A DNA stretch of 62,677 bases, taken from contig VXRD01000089.1 of the NCBI GenBank assembly GCA_009838845.1, forward strand, positions 1 through 62,677. The letters run 5' to 3'. Each line of letters begins with the position of its first letter. Within the stretch, counting starts at the first letter, position 1. Below, piece after piece: positions 1 to 8,404 of the stretch. The position numbers were made by a program, and so were the translations under genes. The notes under the pieces are model-generated. The model was not told the DNA's origin. It was given only the letters and a program-made list of their open reading frames with translations, and made no database searches. The DNA comes from Gemmatimonadota bacterium (lineage in GTDB: Bacteria; Latescibacterota; UBA2968).

Positions 1-9
1 ATTGGAAAG

Positions 10-46
10 TGTCCGATTTTGATACAGTAGTGTCCGAAAATGAACA
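10..46. repeat. Two direct TGTCCGA-type repeats, possible transposon end
   Basis: Two related motifs, TGTCCGATTTTGATACA (10-26) and TGTCCGAAAATGAACA (31-46), lie 21 bases apart in the same orientation. Each is a partial palindrome (TGT...ACA). Spaced terminal repeats of this look occur at the ends of IS21-like elements, but no transposase is present in the window, so the assignment is only a suggestion. The motifs could equally be binding sites for a regulator. Confidence 0.3.
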
Positions 47-52
47 CTTGGG

Positions 53-80
53 GGAAGTGTGAAGTAGGAAGTGTGAAGTA
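53..80. repeat. 14-bp tandem duplication
   Basis: The unit GGAAGTGTGAAGTA occurs twice head to tail (53-66 and 67-80). It is followed by a decayed partial copy (GGAGATGGGAAGTGT). It is non-coding and reads like a slippage product. Confidence 0.7.
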
Positions 81-110
81 GGAGATGGGAAGTGTAAAAA
101 AATAAATAGA

Positions 111-403
111 CGCAACCATACGCTATGAGAAAAGTGATAAGCCAAAACCATCATGCACAGCGTGTGAGTCCGTCTCGCATTGGATATCTTTATGGCCTCT
201 CAACTGCGAAGGCCACTGCATGGCGTCGTGTTACTAAAACGATTTACGCTGTGCCAGCCCCTCGGCGTTTGAGAGCGGCATTTTTTGCTTACTTTTTTTT
301 GCTGCAGAAAAAAAGTAAGTCGCCGAAGGCATGAAAAGGAAATATATAGAAAAAACTCTATACGTCGTTATACCACAACAAATGAATTATGCACACCCTT
401 CAA
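111..403. other. Gene-free stretch with a strong hairpin
   Basis: No convincing gene is seen. At 288-319 a 12-bp perfect inverted repeat (CTTACTTTTTTT / AAAAAAAGTAAG) encloses a short loop. This can fold on either strand, but its U-rich arm is inside the stem, so it is not a classical terminator. A weaker GGCCT/AGGCC inverted repeat lies near 195-215. A short open frame at 125-334 has no ribosome binding site (RBS) and low-complexity translation. Confidence 0.5.
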
Positions 404-1567
404 TCATGTGCTTCTACCCGGTATTCGAAAGACCAGCACTACTCCGAGCAACATCAAGATCGCGCTGATTTCAAAAGCCCGGCGCAGGCTGTATGCATCT
501 GCCATGATGCCGAGGAGCAACATTGCCACGCCGCGAAGCACGAATCCCGCGCCCATGTAAAGCCCGTTGGCAAAAGCCCGGTTTTCTGGGCAGCTTTCCT
601 GTACCATTGCCATGACCACAGGACCGGTGGAGAGGGCGACAAAGCCCAGGATGATTAAGATGGGAAATAAGGCCCAGCCCTGGGTTTCGAGAAAGACAAA
701 TAGGAGGAGGGGAGTTGCGATCATGGAGAAGCCGAGGATTTGTTTGCGTCCCCAGCGGTCACTTACCCATCCGCCGATTAGCGCGCCGCCAATGCCCGCG
801 CCCTCCAGGACGGAGAGAGATGCGCCCGATAGCCATAAGCTGGCGCCTTCTTCGGTCAAAAAGGTGGGGAGGAATGCGGTCAGGGAGGCCATCATAAATG
901 CGCGGACAAAGACAATGCCCGATAGGGGTATCATGACCGGTGCCATGCGTTTTAAGGCGGCCTGCCAGGTTAGTGCTTTATATGCGGATATGACGCGGCT
1001 GGCGACGCTTCTCATCCGCAATAAGAGTATCAGTGAGGCCACGACGCCTGCGGGTATCAGATAGGTCATTCCGGCGATTCCCCACAGGCCGATGACGCTT
1101 ACGATTAATATAGGTCCCAGGGTGCGACCGAGTTCACCGCATAACATCCAGATGCCCATTCCGCGTCCCAGGTTGGATCCCGAGAGCGTTCCTGCCATTG
1201 CGGGTCCAACGGCGTGAAAAGCTGCGGAGCTAAATCCCGTGATTAATAATAGGACGACAAGGGCGAGGTAACCTTGCGCTATGCCGAGCAGGCTCATGGC
1301 GATGCCCGTTATTGCAGGTCCCAGGATTACGAGAGATCGCAAGTTCAGGCGGTCTGCCTGATGTCCGATGATGGGTTGAAATACCGAGGGTGCCTGCCTG
1401 ACGACCATTAACAAGCTGGCTTCGGTTTTGGATAGGGATAGGGTTTGTATGAAGATGGGGAGTAAGGGGGGTAAGAATCCGCTGTATGTGTCGTGTACTG
1501 CATGCCCGCCGGAGAGGGTGATTACGTCGCGGGTCTGAAAACGACTGTTATTACTATTTGAGGACAA
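404..1567 (-). CDS. MFS transporter, fosmidomycin-resistance (Fsr)-like
   Basis: This 387-residue inner-membrane protein has about twelve hydrophobic segments. Its N-terminal segment carries the His-Asp pattern GGHAVHDTYSGFLPPLL seen at the start of Fsr-like exporters. The loop between segments 2 and 3 has a degenerate motif A (GHQADRLN). The equivalent loop in the second half has a canonical one (GGWVSDRWGRKQ). It is probably a proton-driven efflux carrier; the substrate cannot be told. The reading frame opens with TTG at 1567, only nine bases after the coiled-coil gene upstream, with a weak RBS, so the exact start is uncertain. The two genes are probably cotranscribed. Confidence 0.8.
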   Translation of the reverse strand: MSSNSNNSRFQTRDVITLSGGHAVHDTYSGFLPPLLPIFIQTLSLSKTEASLLMVVRQAPSVFQPIIGHQADRLNLRSLVILGPAITGIAMSLLGIAQGYLALVVLLLITGFSSAAFHAVGPAMAGTLSGSNLGRGMGIWMLCGELGRTLGPILIVSVIGLWGIAGMTYLIPAGVVASLILLLRMRSVASRVISAYKALTWQAALKRMAPVMIPLSGIVFVRAFMMASLTAFLPTFLTEEGASLWLSGASLSVLEGAGIGGALIGGWVSDRWGRKQILGFSMIATPLLLFVFLETQGWALFPILIILGFVALSTGPVVMAMVQESCPENRAFANGLYMGAGFVLRGVAMLLLGIMADAYSLRRAFEISAILMLLGVVLVFRIPGRST

Positions 1568-1576
1568 GGGCAGGTC

Positions 1577-1903
1577 TTACAGTTTGATCACGGCGATGAG
1601 AATGCCCGTTATTGCGACCATGGTGGTAATGATCCAGATGAAACGGGATTCAAGGATTTTATTCGTGTCATCAATGCGCTTATTCGTCTCGCCAATGCGC
1701 TGTCCCAGGGACTGGTTGGTCTCGTCAATGCGTTTATTTGTCTCGTCAATGCGCTTATTTGTTTCGACCATCTGCAGGCGCAACTCTTTGCTGTCTTCGC
1801 GCATCTGCAGGCGCATGTCTTGCAGGTCTTCGCGTAGATACGCAATGCCCCAATGGGTATTATCGTCAGATGTGGTCGCTTGAGATTCGGATGTTTCGGC
1901 CAT
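1577..1903 (-). CDS. Small coiled-coil protein with C-terminal membrane anchor
   Basis: About 108 residues. After a polar N-terminus comes a heptad-like tract with near-identical ETNKRID units, preceded by related LRLQM units. This should form a long coiled coil. A single hydrophobic helix (FIWIITTMVAITGILIAVI) at the C-terminus would anchor it as a tail-anchored protein. The layout resembles small DUF1640/CCDC90-like proteins, but I do not assign a function. Two ATG codons are adjacent; AGGAG sits four bases before the first and seven before the second (1903), so the second is preferred. The MFS gene follows after nine bases. Confidence 0.7.
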   Translation of the reverse strand: MAETSESQATTSDDNTHWGIAYLREDLQDMRLQMREDSKELRLQMVETNKRIDETNKRIDETNQSLGQRIGETNKRIDDTNKILESRFIWIITTMVAITGILIAVIKL

Positions 1904-2099
1904 CATAGATCTCCTGTTTCTCTTTGGAGAGAGGGGGCGGAGTCATATAAACAAGATATGCTATCACAGCAAAAAGTCAATGGTCTATCGACTATTTCAC
2001 CATAGGCTAAGTTCAGCACTGTTTCTTAGGGTTGCGGGAATAGAAATGGGGACATAATTTAGGGACTGGAACGGCCCATTATTATATAAGGATTATTAC

Positions 2100-3260
2100 A
2101 TGTCTGATTATCCCCCTATTCGTCCAATTACCCGGGGACCTGAGTTCCACTGGTTTGGTTATTACGATAAGTGGCAAATAGATCCTTCAGGCCGGTACGC
2201 GCTCGGTATGGCGGTGGATTTTGAACACCGGTCGCCCTTTGCGGATGATACGATCGGGCTGGGGATTATTGATATGGAGGATGGGGATACGTGGTCTGAG
2301 TTTGGGCGCACGCGGGCGTGGTGCTGGCAACAGGGGTGTATGTTGCAGTGGATTCCCGATTCGGATACGGAGGTTATTTTTAATGATCGCGAGGGGGATG
2401 CGTTTGTTTCGCGGATTTACAATGTGAAAACGGGGGCTGTTCGGACTCTTCCGCACGCGATTTATGCGATTTCACCCGATGGGAAGACCGCGATTGGGGC
2501 GGATTTTCGCCGGATCAATCACATGCGGCCCGGGTATGGGTATGCGGGGATTCCCGATCCCAATCGCGATGTGCGCGCGCCGGATGATGTGGGTGTTTAT
2601 TCTGTGGATCTGGAGACGGGTGAGTCAAGGCTTGTTGTTGCGATTGCCGAGGTTGCTGCGATTCCGTATCCGCATGGCGATATTTCCGGGGCGCGGCACT
2701 ATTTTAATCATTTGTTGTTTAATACGGATGGGTCGCGGTTCATTTTTTTGCACCGTTGGCGATTTGGCGAGGGAGGCTTTGATACGCGGATGATGACGGC
2801 AAGTGCCGATGGGTCAAATTTGCATGTGGTTGATGATTACGGCAAGATGTCGCATTTTATCTGGCGCGATGCAGAGACGATTCTCGGGTGGGCATATCAC
2901 CCGTCGCACGGGAATAAGTTTTATCTCTATCGGGATCTGACCGATGTGGAGCCAGAGGTGATTGGCGATGGGGTTATGACGGTTAATGGTCACTGTACGT
3001 ATTTGCCGGGGAATGAGTGGATTCTCAACGATACGTATCCGTCACAGGGGCATCGGAATCAAGTTCCGTATCTTTATCACGTTGCGACTGGCAAGCGCGT
3101 CGATCTGGGTGTTTTCCCGTCGCCGGAGCCTTATACGGGCGAGTGGCGCTGTGATTTGCATCCGCGCTTTAGTCCCGATGGGCAGTTTGTGGTGATTGAT
3201 TCGCCTCATATGGGCAATGGACGGCAGATGTATCGGATTGAGGTTGGGGATATTGTGTAA
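2100..3260 (+). CDS. TolB/WD40-like beta-propeller protein
   Basis: A 386-residue soluble protein with no signal peptide. It contains recurring blade-like stretches in which an S-P-D-G or T-D-G-S turn follows a beta strand (AISPDGKTAIG, FNTDGSRFIFLHR, FSPDGQFVVID). These are typical of TolB-like six-bladed propellers, including oligogalacturonate-lyase-like proteins. No catalytic residues can be assigned with confidence. It is the first gene of a five-gene run, preceded by AAGGATT seven bases before the ATG. The PhyH gene starts 15 bases downstream. The context suggests a role in handling a sugar or uronic-acid derivative, but this is inference. Confidence 0.7.
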   Translation: MSDYPPIRPITRGPEFHWFGYYDKWQIDPSGRYALGMAVDFEHRSPFADDTIGLGIIDMEDGDTWSEFGRTRAWCWQQGCMLQWIPDSDTEVIFNDREGDAFVSRIYNVKTGAVRTLPHAIYAISPDGKTAIGADFRRINHMRPGYGYAGIPDPNRDVRAPDDVGVYSVDLETGESRLVVAIAEVAAIPYPHGDISGARHYFNHLLFNTDGSRFIFLHRWRFGEGGFDTRMMTASADGSNLHVVDDYGKMSHFIWRDAETILGWAYHPSHGNKFYLYRDLTDVEPEVIGDGVMTVNGHCTYLPGNEWILNDTYPSQGHRNQVPYLYHVATGKRVDLGVFPSPEPYTGEWRCDLHPRFSPDGQFVVIDSPHMGNGRQMYRIEVGDIV

Positions 3261-3275
3261 TAAAGGAGATATGAG

Positions 3276-4019
3276 ATGGCTATAGCTGAAGCACCTGCGG
3301 TACTGACGGAAGAGGAGATGCTGCGTTTTCGCACGCGGGGATATCTCGGTCCGTATTCGCTGTGTTCTGAGGCGGAGATGGCGGATCTTCGACCGGCGAT
3401 TGAAGAGGTGCTGGAGACAGATCCGCCGAATGGTAAGAATCGCATTCACAACCGGCATCTGGATAGTCGGGTGGTTTACGATTTGTCAACGCATCCCGAG
3501 ATTCTCAATCGGATGGTGGCTCTGTACGGGGCGGATTTGTTGTTGTGGCGCACGAATTTTTTTATCAAGTACAAGGGTACGAAGGCGATTCCCTGGCATC
3601 AGGATTTCAATTATTGGCCGCTCGAGCCGCCGATTATTGTTTCGGCGTGGATTGCGGTAGATGCTTCGACTAAGGAGAATGGGAATTTGCAGCTTATTCC
3701 CGGGTCACATCGCAAAATTATTCCCCATGTTAAAGCCACGCCCGATGTGCAGTTTCAGGAGATGGCCGATGCGGGGTATTACGATCCGGAGCAACTGGTC
3801 GATCTCGAGATGCAGCCCGGTGAGTTTATTTTGTTTAATGAGCGTACGTTGCATCATTCGAAAGCCAATTTCTCGGATTTGCGTCGCATTGGTCTGGCTG
3901 TGCGCGCGATTCCTCCGATTGTGCATGTTCTCAGGTACGATTCCGAAGATCACACGCTTCCGGTTATTCACGGCGAGGATACGATGGGGTTTAATCGCGT
4001 TACACAACCGCCGTTATAA
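3276..4019 (+). CDS. Phytanoyl-CoA dioxygenase (PhyH) family protein
   Basis: A 247-residue Fe(II)/2-oxoglutarate-dependent oxygenase of the PhyH family. The iron-binding facial triad is visible as H108-x-D110 (PWHQDFNYW) and a distal His at about 194 (LHHSKANFS). The 2-oxoglutarate-binding Arg is about 204. The core strand motif GNLQLIPGSHR is intact. These enzymes hydroxylate small molecules; the substrate here is unknown. An AAGGAGA site precedes the ATG. It lies between the propeller gene and the enolase-superfamily gene, both within 16 bases, so it is probably part of one catabolic operon. A second PhyH copy lies at 5232-5969. Confidence 0.9.
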   Translation: MAIAEAPAVLTEEEMLRFRTRGYLGPYSLCSEAEMADLRPAIEEVLETDPPNGKNRIHNRHLDSRVVYDLSTHPEILNRMVALYGADLLLWRTNFFIKYKGTKAIPWHQDFNYWPLEPPIIVSAWIAVDASTKENGNLQLIPGSHRKIIPHVKATPDVQFQEMADAGYYDPEQLVDLEMQPGEFILFNERTLHHSKANFSDLRRIGLAVRAIPPIVHVLRYDSEDHTLPVIHGEDTMGFNRVTQPPL

Positions 4020-4034
4020 TGAGGAACCAATTGT

Positions 4035-5222
4035 ATGAAGATTACTAATATTGAGACATTTATTGTGGATGCGGGTTGGCGCCCGTGGATATTTGTTCGG
4101 GTGGATACCGATGAGGGTATTAGCGGCTGGGGGGAGTGTAGCGATGGCCGCAGTCCGTATGGGGTTACGGGGACGGTGCGCGATTTGACGCCTTTGCTCA
4201 TCGGCAAGGATCCGCGCGCTTATGAGATGCGTTTTTGGGATATGTTGCGGGGGACGCGGCAAAGTCCGGGGGGTATTGCGGCAAAGGCGATTGCGGGTGT
4301 TGAGCTCGCGCTTATTGATATTAAGGCGCGTGCGCTCGGTATTTCTGTTGTGGAGCTTTTTGGAGGTCCAACGCGCGAGCAGGTTCGCGTTTATTGGTCG
4401 CATTGCGGTACTTCGCGTGCTCGCAATAGCGATTTGCTCAATACGCCACCGCTTCGCACGATGGACGATATTGCCGCGCTGGGACGGGAGGTTGTGGAAA
4501 GGGGATACACGGCGTTGAAGACGAATATCGTGGTACCGGGGAATCCTGCCAGTGTGTATTTTGGGGGTTTTGGCGGCGAACCAGGGACGACGGATGGCGT
4601 GGTTTCGCGGCAGATTCTCCGGCATATTGAGACGCTTATTGGTACGTTTCGAGATGCTGTGGGTCCGGATGTCGATATTAATCTGGATCTGAATTTTAAT
4701 TTCAAACCCGAGTCGTGTATGCGCATTGCCCAGGTGCTGGAACAATTTGATTTGCTGTGGCTGGAGATCGATATGTACGAGCCTGATGCGATTCGGCAGA
4801 TTAAGGATGCGACGAGTACTAAAATTTGTACGGGTGAAAATTTGTTTTATATGCGCGAGTTTATTCCTTATTTCCAGGCGCGGTCTGCGGATGTGTTTAT
4901 GATCGATGTGCCGTGGAATGGGTTTGCCCAGTCGAAGAAGGTAGGGGATTTGGCCGAGGCGTATCAATTCAATGTTGCGCCGCACAATTATTACAGCCAT
5001 CTTTCGACATGTATCAGTGCGAGTCTGTGCGCGGTTTTGCCGAATGTGCGTATTATGGAGATCGATGTTGACGATGTGCCCTGGCGAGAGGATATGGTGA
5101 CGAATGTGCCGCATATTGAGAATGGATATTTGACGATTCCCTCAGGTCCGGGATGGGGTATTGAGATGGTTGAAGAGGTGCTCAAAGCACATCCCTGGGA
5201 TAAGGGAAATGCGAATTGGTAG
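4035..5222 (+). CDS. Mandelate racemase/muconate lactonizing-type enzyme (enolase superfamily)
   Basis: A 395-residue enolase-superfamily protein. The N-terminal capping domain (about 1-115) is followed by a TIM barrel. Metal ligands are seen as D218 (NLDLNF), E244 (WLEID) and E268 (TGENL). A candidate general-base His is H317 (APHNYY). This arrangement fits acid-sugar dehydratases of the galactonate-dehydratase type, which convert an aldonate to a 2-keto-3-deoxy acid. The exact substrate cannot be read from sequence. It sits 15 bases after the first PhyH gene and nine bases before the second. With the FucU/RbsD-like mutarotase downstream, this supports a sugar/sugar-acid degradation operon. 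Confidence 0.88.
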   Translation: MKITNIETFIVDAGWRPWIFVRVDTDEGISGWGECSDGRSPYGVTGTVRDLTPLLIGKDPRAYEMRFWDMLRGTRQSPGGIAAKAIAGVELALIDIKARALGISVVELFGGPTREQVRVYWSHCGTSRARNSDLLNTPPLRTMDDIAALGREVVERGYTALKTNIVVPGNPASVYFGGFGGEPGTTDGVVSRQILRHIETLIGTFRDAVGPDVDINLDLNFNFKPESCMRIAQVLEQFDLLWLEIDMYEPDAIRQIKDATSTKICTGENLFYMREFIPYFQARSADVFMIDVPWNGFAQSKKVGDLAEAYQFNVAPHNYYSHLSTCISASLCAVLPNVRIMEIDVDDVPWREDMVTNVPHIENGYLTIPSGPGWGIEMVEEVLKAHPWDKGNANW

Positions 5223-5231
5223 GAGGACAAT

Positions 5232-5969
5232 ATGAATAATCAACAACACTTGTTTGAACTCGATGTGTATGGCTTTACGGTTGTTGAAGATGTTTTGACG
5301 ACTGAGGAAGCTGGTGAGATGCGCGAGGCGCTTATGCGCTGTGAGAAGGAATTTGGCACGGAGGCCAGAAATCGGGGAACCGCTCGGCATGTCGCCAATT
5401 TGCCGGTGATGGATCGCGTTTTTCACAAGACTATTGATCATCCGCGGATTCTGCCGTTACTCGAGCACTATCTCGAGAGGTCGCTTATTCTGGGGAGTCT
5501 CAATGCCCGCATTGTGCGCCCGGGGGACCCGGACCAGGGTTTGCACAGTGATATTCCGCTGGAGATGCTGAATTTTAGTTCGCCAGTTATGATGAATACG
5601 ATCTGGATGCTGGATGATTTTTCGCCGGTAAATGGCGGTACGCGCGTGGTGCCGGGTTCGCATAAGAGTGGGTTGGTTGTCCCGCCAGAGGATGTGTCTG
5701 TCAAGCATATCGCGCAGCCCGAGGGATCTGCGGGTAGTGTTATTGTTATTAACGGTCAAATATGGCATGCGGGCGGCGCGAATACGGGGACGACGAATCG
5801 CCATGCGCTGTTCGGTCATTATCGCAAACGGATGTGTATGTTCCAGGTGGATCCCCACGATGGTTTTCCGCCCGAGTGGTTTGACGGGCTTACGGAGAGA
5901 CAAAGGCAATTGATGCGGATGAGCAAGGGGCTTAGATCAGCCCACGCAGCGGATGCGCATTTCAGGTAG
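5232..5969 (+). CDS. Phytanoyl-CoA dioxygenase (PhyH) family protein, second copy
   Basis: A 245-residue Fe(II)/2-oxoglutarate oxygenase. The triad is H105-x-D107 (GLHSDIP) and H179 ([10 protein letters not shown]), with a 2-oxoglutarate Arg at about 190. The strand motif [11 protein letters not shown] is conserved. It is clearly diverged from the PhyH protein at 3276-4019, so the two are different members rather than a recent duplication. An AGGAGGACAAT site precedes the ATG. The gene follows the enolase-superfamily gene by nine bases and is followed 19 bases later by the mutarotase. Confidence 0.9.
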   Translation: MNNQQHLFELDVYGFTVVEDVLTTEEAGEMREALMRCEKEFGTEARNRGTARHVANLPVMDRVFHKTIDHPRILPLLEHYLERSLILGSLNARIVRPGDPDQGLHSDIPLEMLNFSSPVMMNTIWMLDDFSPVNGGTRVVPGSHKSGLVVPPEDVSVKHIAQPEGSAGSVIVINGQIWHAGGANTGTTNRHALFGHYRKRMCMFQVDPHDGFPPEWFDGLTERQRQLMRMSKGLRSAHAADAHFR

Positions 5970-5988
5970 TTGGAAACAGGAGATCAAT

Positions 5989-6420
5989 ATGCTCGTTGGT
6001 ATATCCCCATTGTTCAGTCCCGAGTTGTTGGCTACGATTTATCGCATGGGACACGGAGATGAGATTGTTCTGGCAGATGCGCATTTTCCCGGGCATTCGG
6101 TGAATGCCAATACGCTGCGGGCAGATGGTCTGGGGGTTGCGGCGTTGCTCGAGGCGATTTTGCCCCTGTTTGTGCTGGATACGTATGTGGATAGTCCGGT
6201 TTTTATGATGGATGCGGTGCCGGGCGATGCGCTCGATCCCGCGGTTGAGGCGTCTTACCGGGCTGTTATTGACAGGGTATGGCCAGATACGCCCCCTATT
6301 GCGCGCGTTGAGCGTTTTGCGTTTTACGAACAGGCGAGAGATGCTTTTGCGGTTGTTATGACTGGGGAGACGGCAAAATACGGCAATGTTATTTTGAAGA
6401 AGGGTGTGACGCCGGTGTAG
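5989..6420 (+). CDS. FucU/RbsD family sugar mutarotase
   Basis: About 143 residues. The N-terminus ([32 protein letters not shown]) is diagnostic of the RbsD/FucU fold, where the MGHGDE and DAHFP segments line the sugar site. Members interconvert anomers of fucose or ribose, so this one probably supplies the correct anomer to the operon's enzymes. The frame is open back to 5953, but the ATG at 5989 has an AGGAG six bases upstream and matches the family start. It is the last gene of the five-gene operon and is followed at once by a terminator. Confidence 0.88.
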   Translation: MLVGISPLFSPELLATIYRMGHGDEIVLADAHFPGHSVNANTLRADGLGVAALLEAILPLFVLDTYVDSPVFMMDAVPGDALDPAVEASYRAVIDRVWPDTPPIARVERFAFYEQARDAFAVVMTGETAKYGNVILKKGVTPV

Positions 6421-6424
6421 GATG

Positions 6425-6451
6425 ACCTGTCCAAAAGGACAGGTTGTTTTT
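6425..6451 (+). terminator. Intrinsic terminator after the mutarotase gene
   Basis: A perfect 8-bp stem (ACCTGTCC / GGACAGGT) with an AAAA loop is followed by TGTTTTT. It ends the operon that begins at 2100. Confidence 0.85.
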
Positions 6452-6534
6452 GTCCCTGGGGACGGTGTTTTGGGATTTTGGATGGCGTATTTTTGGGGTG
6501 AGATTAGTTCATTCCAATCAAAAGGAGGCATACC

Positions 6535-8301
6535 ATGGCTGTGACGACACTTGATTATGTGCCCTGTGCGCGTGTGGAAGATATTCCCGAGGGTGGGATT
6601 ATGGCTGTGAATGTGGAGGGCCATGCGATTGCGCTGGCAAAGTCGGACGGCGAGATCCGGGCGGTGGATAACCGGTGCCCGCATATGGGGTATCCGCTGA
6701 GTGAGGGGTCGATTCACAATGGGTTGATTATTTGCCACTGGCATCACGCGCGGTTTGATCTGGTCAGCGGGTGTACGTTTGATCCGTTTGCCGATGATGT
6801 TCGGAGTTATCCGGTGGATGTGCAGGATGGTGAGATTTATGTGAATGTGCATGCGACGCATCCCGATCCGGTGGGTCATTGGAAGCGGCGGTTGAGCGAG
6901 AGTTTGGAGCAGAATATCAATCTGGTGATTGCCAAGTCGGTGATCGCGCTTCGGGGCCAGCGGGTCGATGGCGATGATATAGCAGAGATTGGCGCGCGGT
7001 ATGGTGCGCTGAGGCGGCGTCAGGGGTGGGGTCCGGGGTTGACGATTTTGACGTGTATGGCCAATGTGGTGCCGAAGCTGGCACCCGAGGATCAGGTTCT
7101 GGCGCTGTATCAGGGGTTGTTGCATGTGGCGAGCGAGACGAGTAATGCAGCGCCACGGATTGTTTTTACGCCTCTGGAGACGGAGGAGTTGACGCTGGCG
7201 CGGATTAAGGAGTGGTTCCGCTATCTGATTGAGGTGCGAAATGCCGATGGTGCGGAACGCGCTTTGTTGACGGCGATCCAGATGGGGGCAACGCCTTCGG
7301 AGATGTGCGATATGCTGGTGACGGCAGCGACGGATCACTTTTATCGCGATGGCGGGCATGTGCTGGATTTTATCAATAAGGGTTTTGAGGTGCTCGAGCG
7401 CATTGGTTGGGACAAGGCCGATGAGATTTTGCCGTCGCTGGTGGGGGTGCTTTCGGGTTCACAGCGGAGTGAGGAGTTGAACCGGTGGCGCAGTCCCGTT
7501 GATCTGGTGGCGTTGTTACGCGACGCGTTTGATGAGCTTGAGGATCTGGTTCGCGAGGGTGAGGGGAAGACGTGGGATGATGCGGATGCTTTGACGGAGG
7601 TTTTGTCAGGTGATGATCCGCACGCGATTGTGGATGGGTTGAAGGCGGCATTTGCCGGTGGGGCGACGCTGACGCAGTTGACACAGACGCTGACTTATGC
7701 AGCGGCTTTGCGGATTGCGCGGTTTCACATTAAGAATGAGTTTGCCGATTGGATCGCTGTGCTGCATACGCATTCGGCGGCCAATGCGCTGCATCAATGT
7801 GCAAAGCGCGCGCCGTCCCTGGATCTGGCGCGGGGGATTTTCCACGGTGCGATGGCGCTGTATTTTGATCGGTGGTTTAATAAGCCGGCAGCCCGTTTGC
7901 CCCAGGATCAGCGCGCGACCCAGCAGTTGCCGGAGGATGCGGATGAGTTGCTAGATTCTTTTGTGGATTTGCTCGATACTCAGGCTCAGGTGGATGAGGC
8001 GGGGCGAATTGCGTATCGGTATTTGTCGCTGGGTCATCCGCGCGGTGCTTTGTGCGAGCGGTTGGGCCATGTGTTGCTGCGAGAAGATGCCGAGTTTCAT
8101 TCGTTTCAGATGCTGGAGTCGGCGTTTAGCCAGGCAGAGGAGCTTGATGAGGAACGCGCACGGATTACGCTGGTGGGTGCGGCGCGGTATCTGGCAGCGC
8201 ATGCACCAACGGCGCGTGCGTTGGGACAGACGGCGAATTTGGCACTTCGACTGCACAGGGGAGAGGATCTTTCGGCTGAGGATCCGGATGAGGAGGTTTG
8301 A
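6535..8301 (+). CDS. Rieske [2Fe-2S] domain fused to a large helical domain
   Basis: A 588-residue protein. Residues 1-110 form a Rieske ferredoxin domain. The cluster ligands are complete: C48-P-H50 and C67-x-x-H70 (CPHMGYPL ... CHWHH). The remaining ~470 residues are Leu/Ala-rich, lack membrane segments and show no second cofactor motif that I recognise. This is unlike ring-hydroxylating oxygenases, whose catalytic domain has a 2-His-1-Asp iron site. The Rieske part probably passes electrons to, or senses redox state for, the unknown C-terminal part. AAAGGAGG precedes the ATG. The gene stands alone between two terminators. Confidence 0.8.
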   Translation: MAVTTLDYVPCARVEDIPEGGIMAVNVEGHAIALAKSDGEIRAVDNRCPHMGYPLSEGSIHNGLIICHWHHARFDLVSGCTFDPFADDVRSYPVDVQDGEIYVNVHATHPDPVGHWKRRLSESLEQNINLVIAKSVIALRGQRVDGDDIAEIGARYGALRRRQGWGPGLTILTCMANVVPKLAPEDQVLALYQGLLHVASETSNAAPRIVFTPLETEELTLARIKEWFRYLIEVRNADGAERALLTAIQMGATPSEMCDMLVTAATDHFYRDGGHVLDFINKGFEVLERIGWDKADEILPSLVGVLSGSQRSEELNRWRSPVDLVALLRDAFDELEDLVREGEGKTWDDADALTEVLSGDDPHAIVDGLKAAFAGGATLTQLTQTLTYAAALRIARFHIKNEFADWIAVLHTHSAANALHQCAKRAPSLDLARGIFHGAMALYFDRWFNKPAARLPQDQRATQQLPEDADELLDSFVDLLDTQAQVDEAGRIAYRYLSLGHPRGALCERLGHVLLREDAEFHSFQMLESAFSQAEELDEERARITLVGAARYLAAHAPTARALGQTANLALRLHRGEDLSAEDPDEEV

Positions 8302-8302
8302 A

Positions 8303-8328
8303 GTAGGGGCGGGTCTCGTGCCCGCCCG
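8303..8328. repeat. GTAGGGGC hairpin element, copy 1
   Basis: GTAGGGGCGGG, a short loop and CCCGCCCG form a 7-bp GC stem (GGGCGGG/CCCGCCC) directly after the Rieske gene stop. Related elements lie at 8851-8880 and 9889-9914. They look like a dispersed mini-palindrome family. Confidence 0.65.
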
Positions 8329-8370
8329 TGGCGGGATAGATGATTCCAGATCACACAGATGGGTATTTCA

Positions 8371-8404
8371 AAAGCCTGTACCAGCAGTGGTGCAGGCTTT
8401 TTTT
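8371..8404. terminator. Bidirectional intrinsic terminator
   Basis: An AAAGCCTG..ACCA / TGGT.CAGGCTTT stem with a GCAG loop has T7 on the plus strand and A-rich sequence on the other side. It sits between the convergent Rieske and cupin genes and can serve both. Confidence 0.85.

Noticed and set aside
125-334. 69-codon plus-strand frame near the window start
   Set aside because: No ribosome binding site, and it ends in the A/T-rich hairpin; the product is unconvincing.
4014-5114. Long minus-strand open frame (366 codons) opposite the enolase-superfamily gene
   Set aside because: Its translation is rich in Arg, Asn, His and Ile with no family motifs; it mirrors the codon bias of the real plus-strand gene.
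5962-7359. Long minus-strand open frame (465 codons) opposite the mutarotase and Rieske genes
   Set aside because: It crosses a terminator and two real genes, and its composition is antisense-like.
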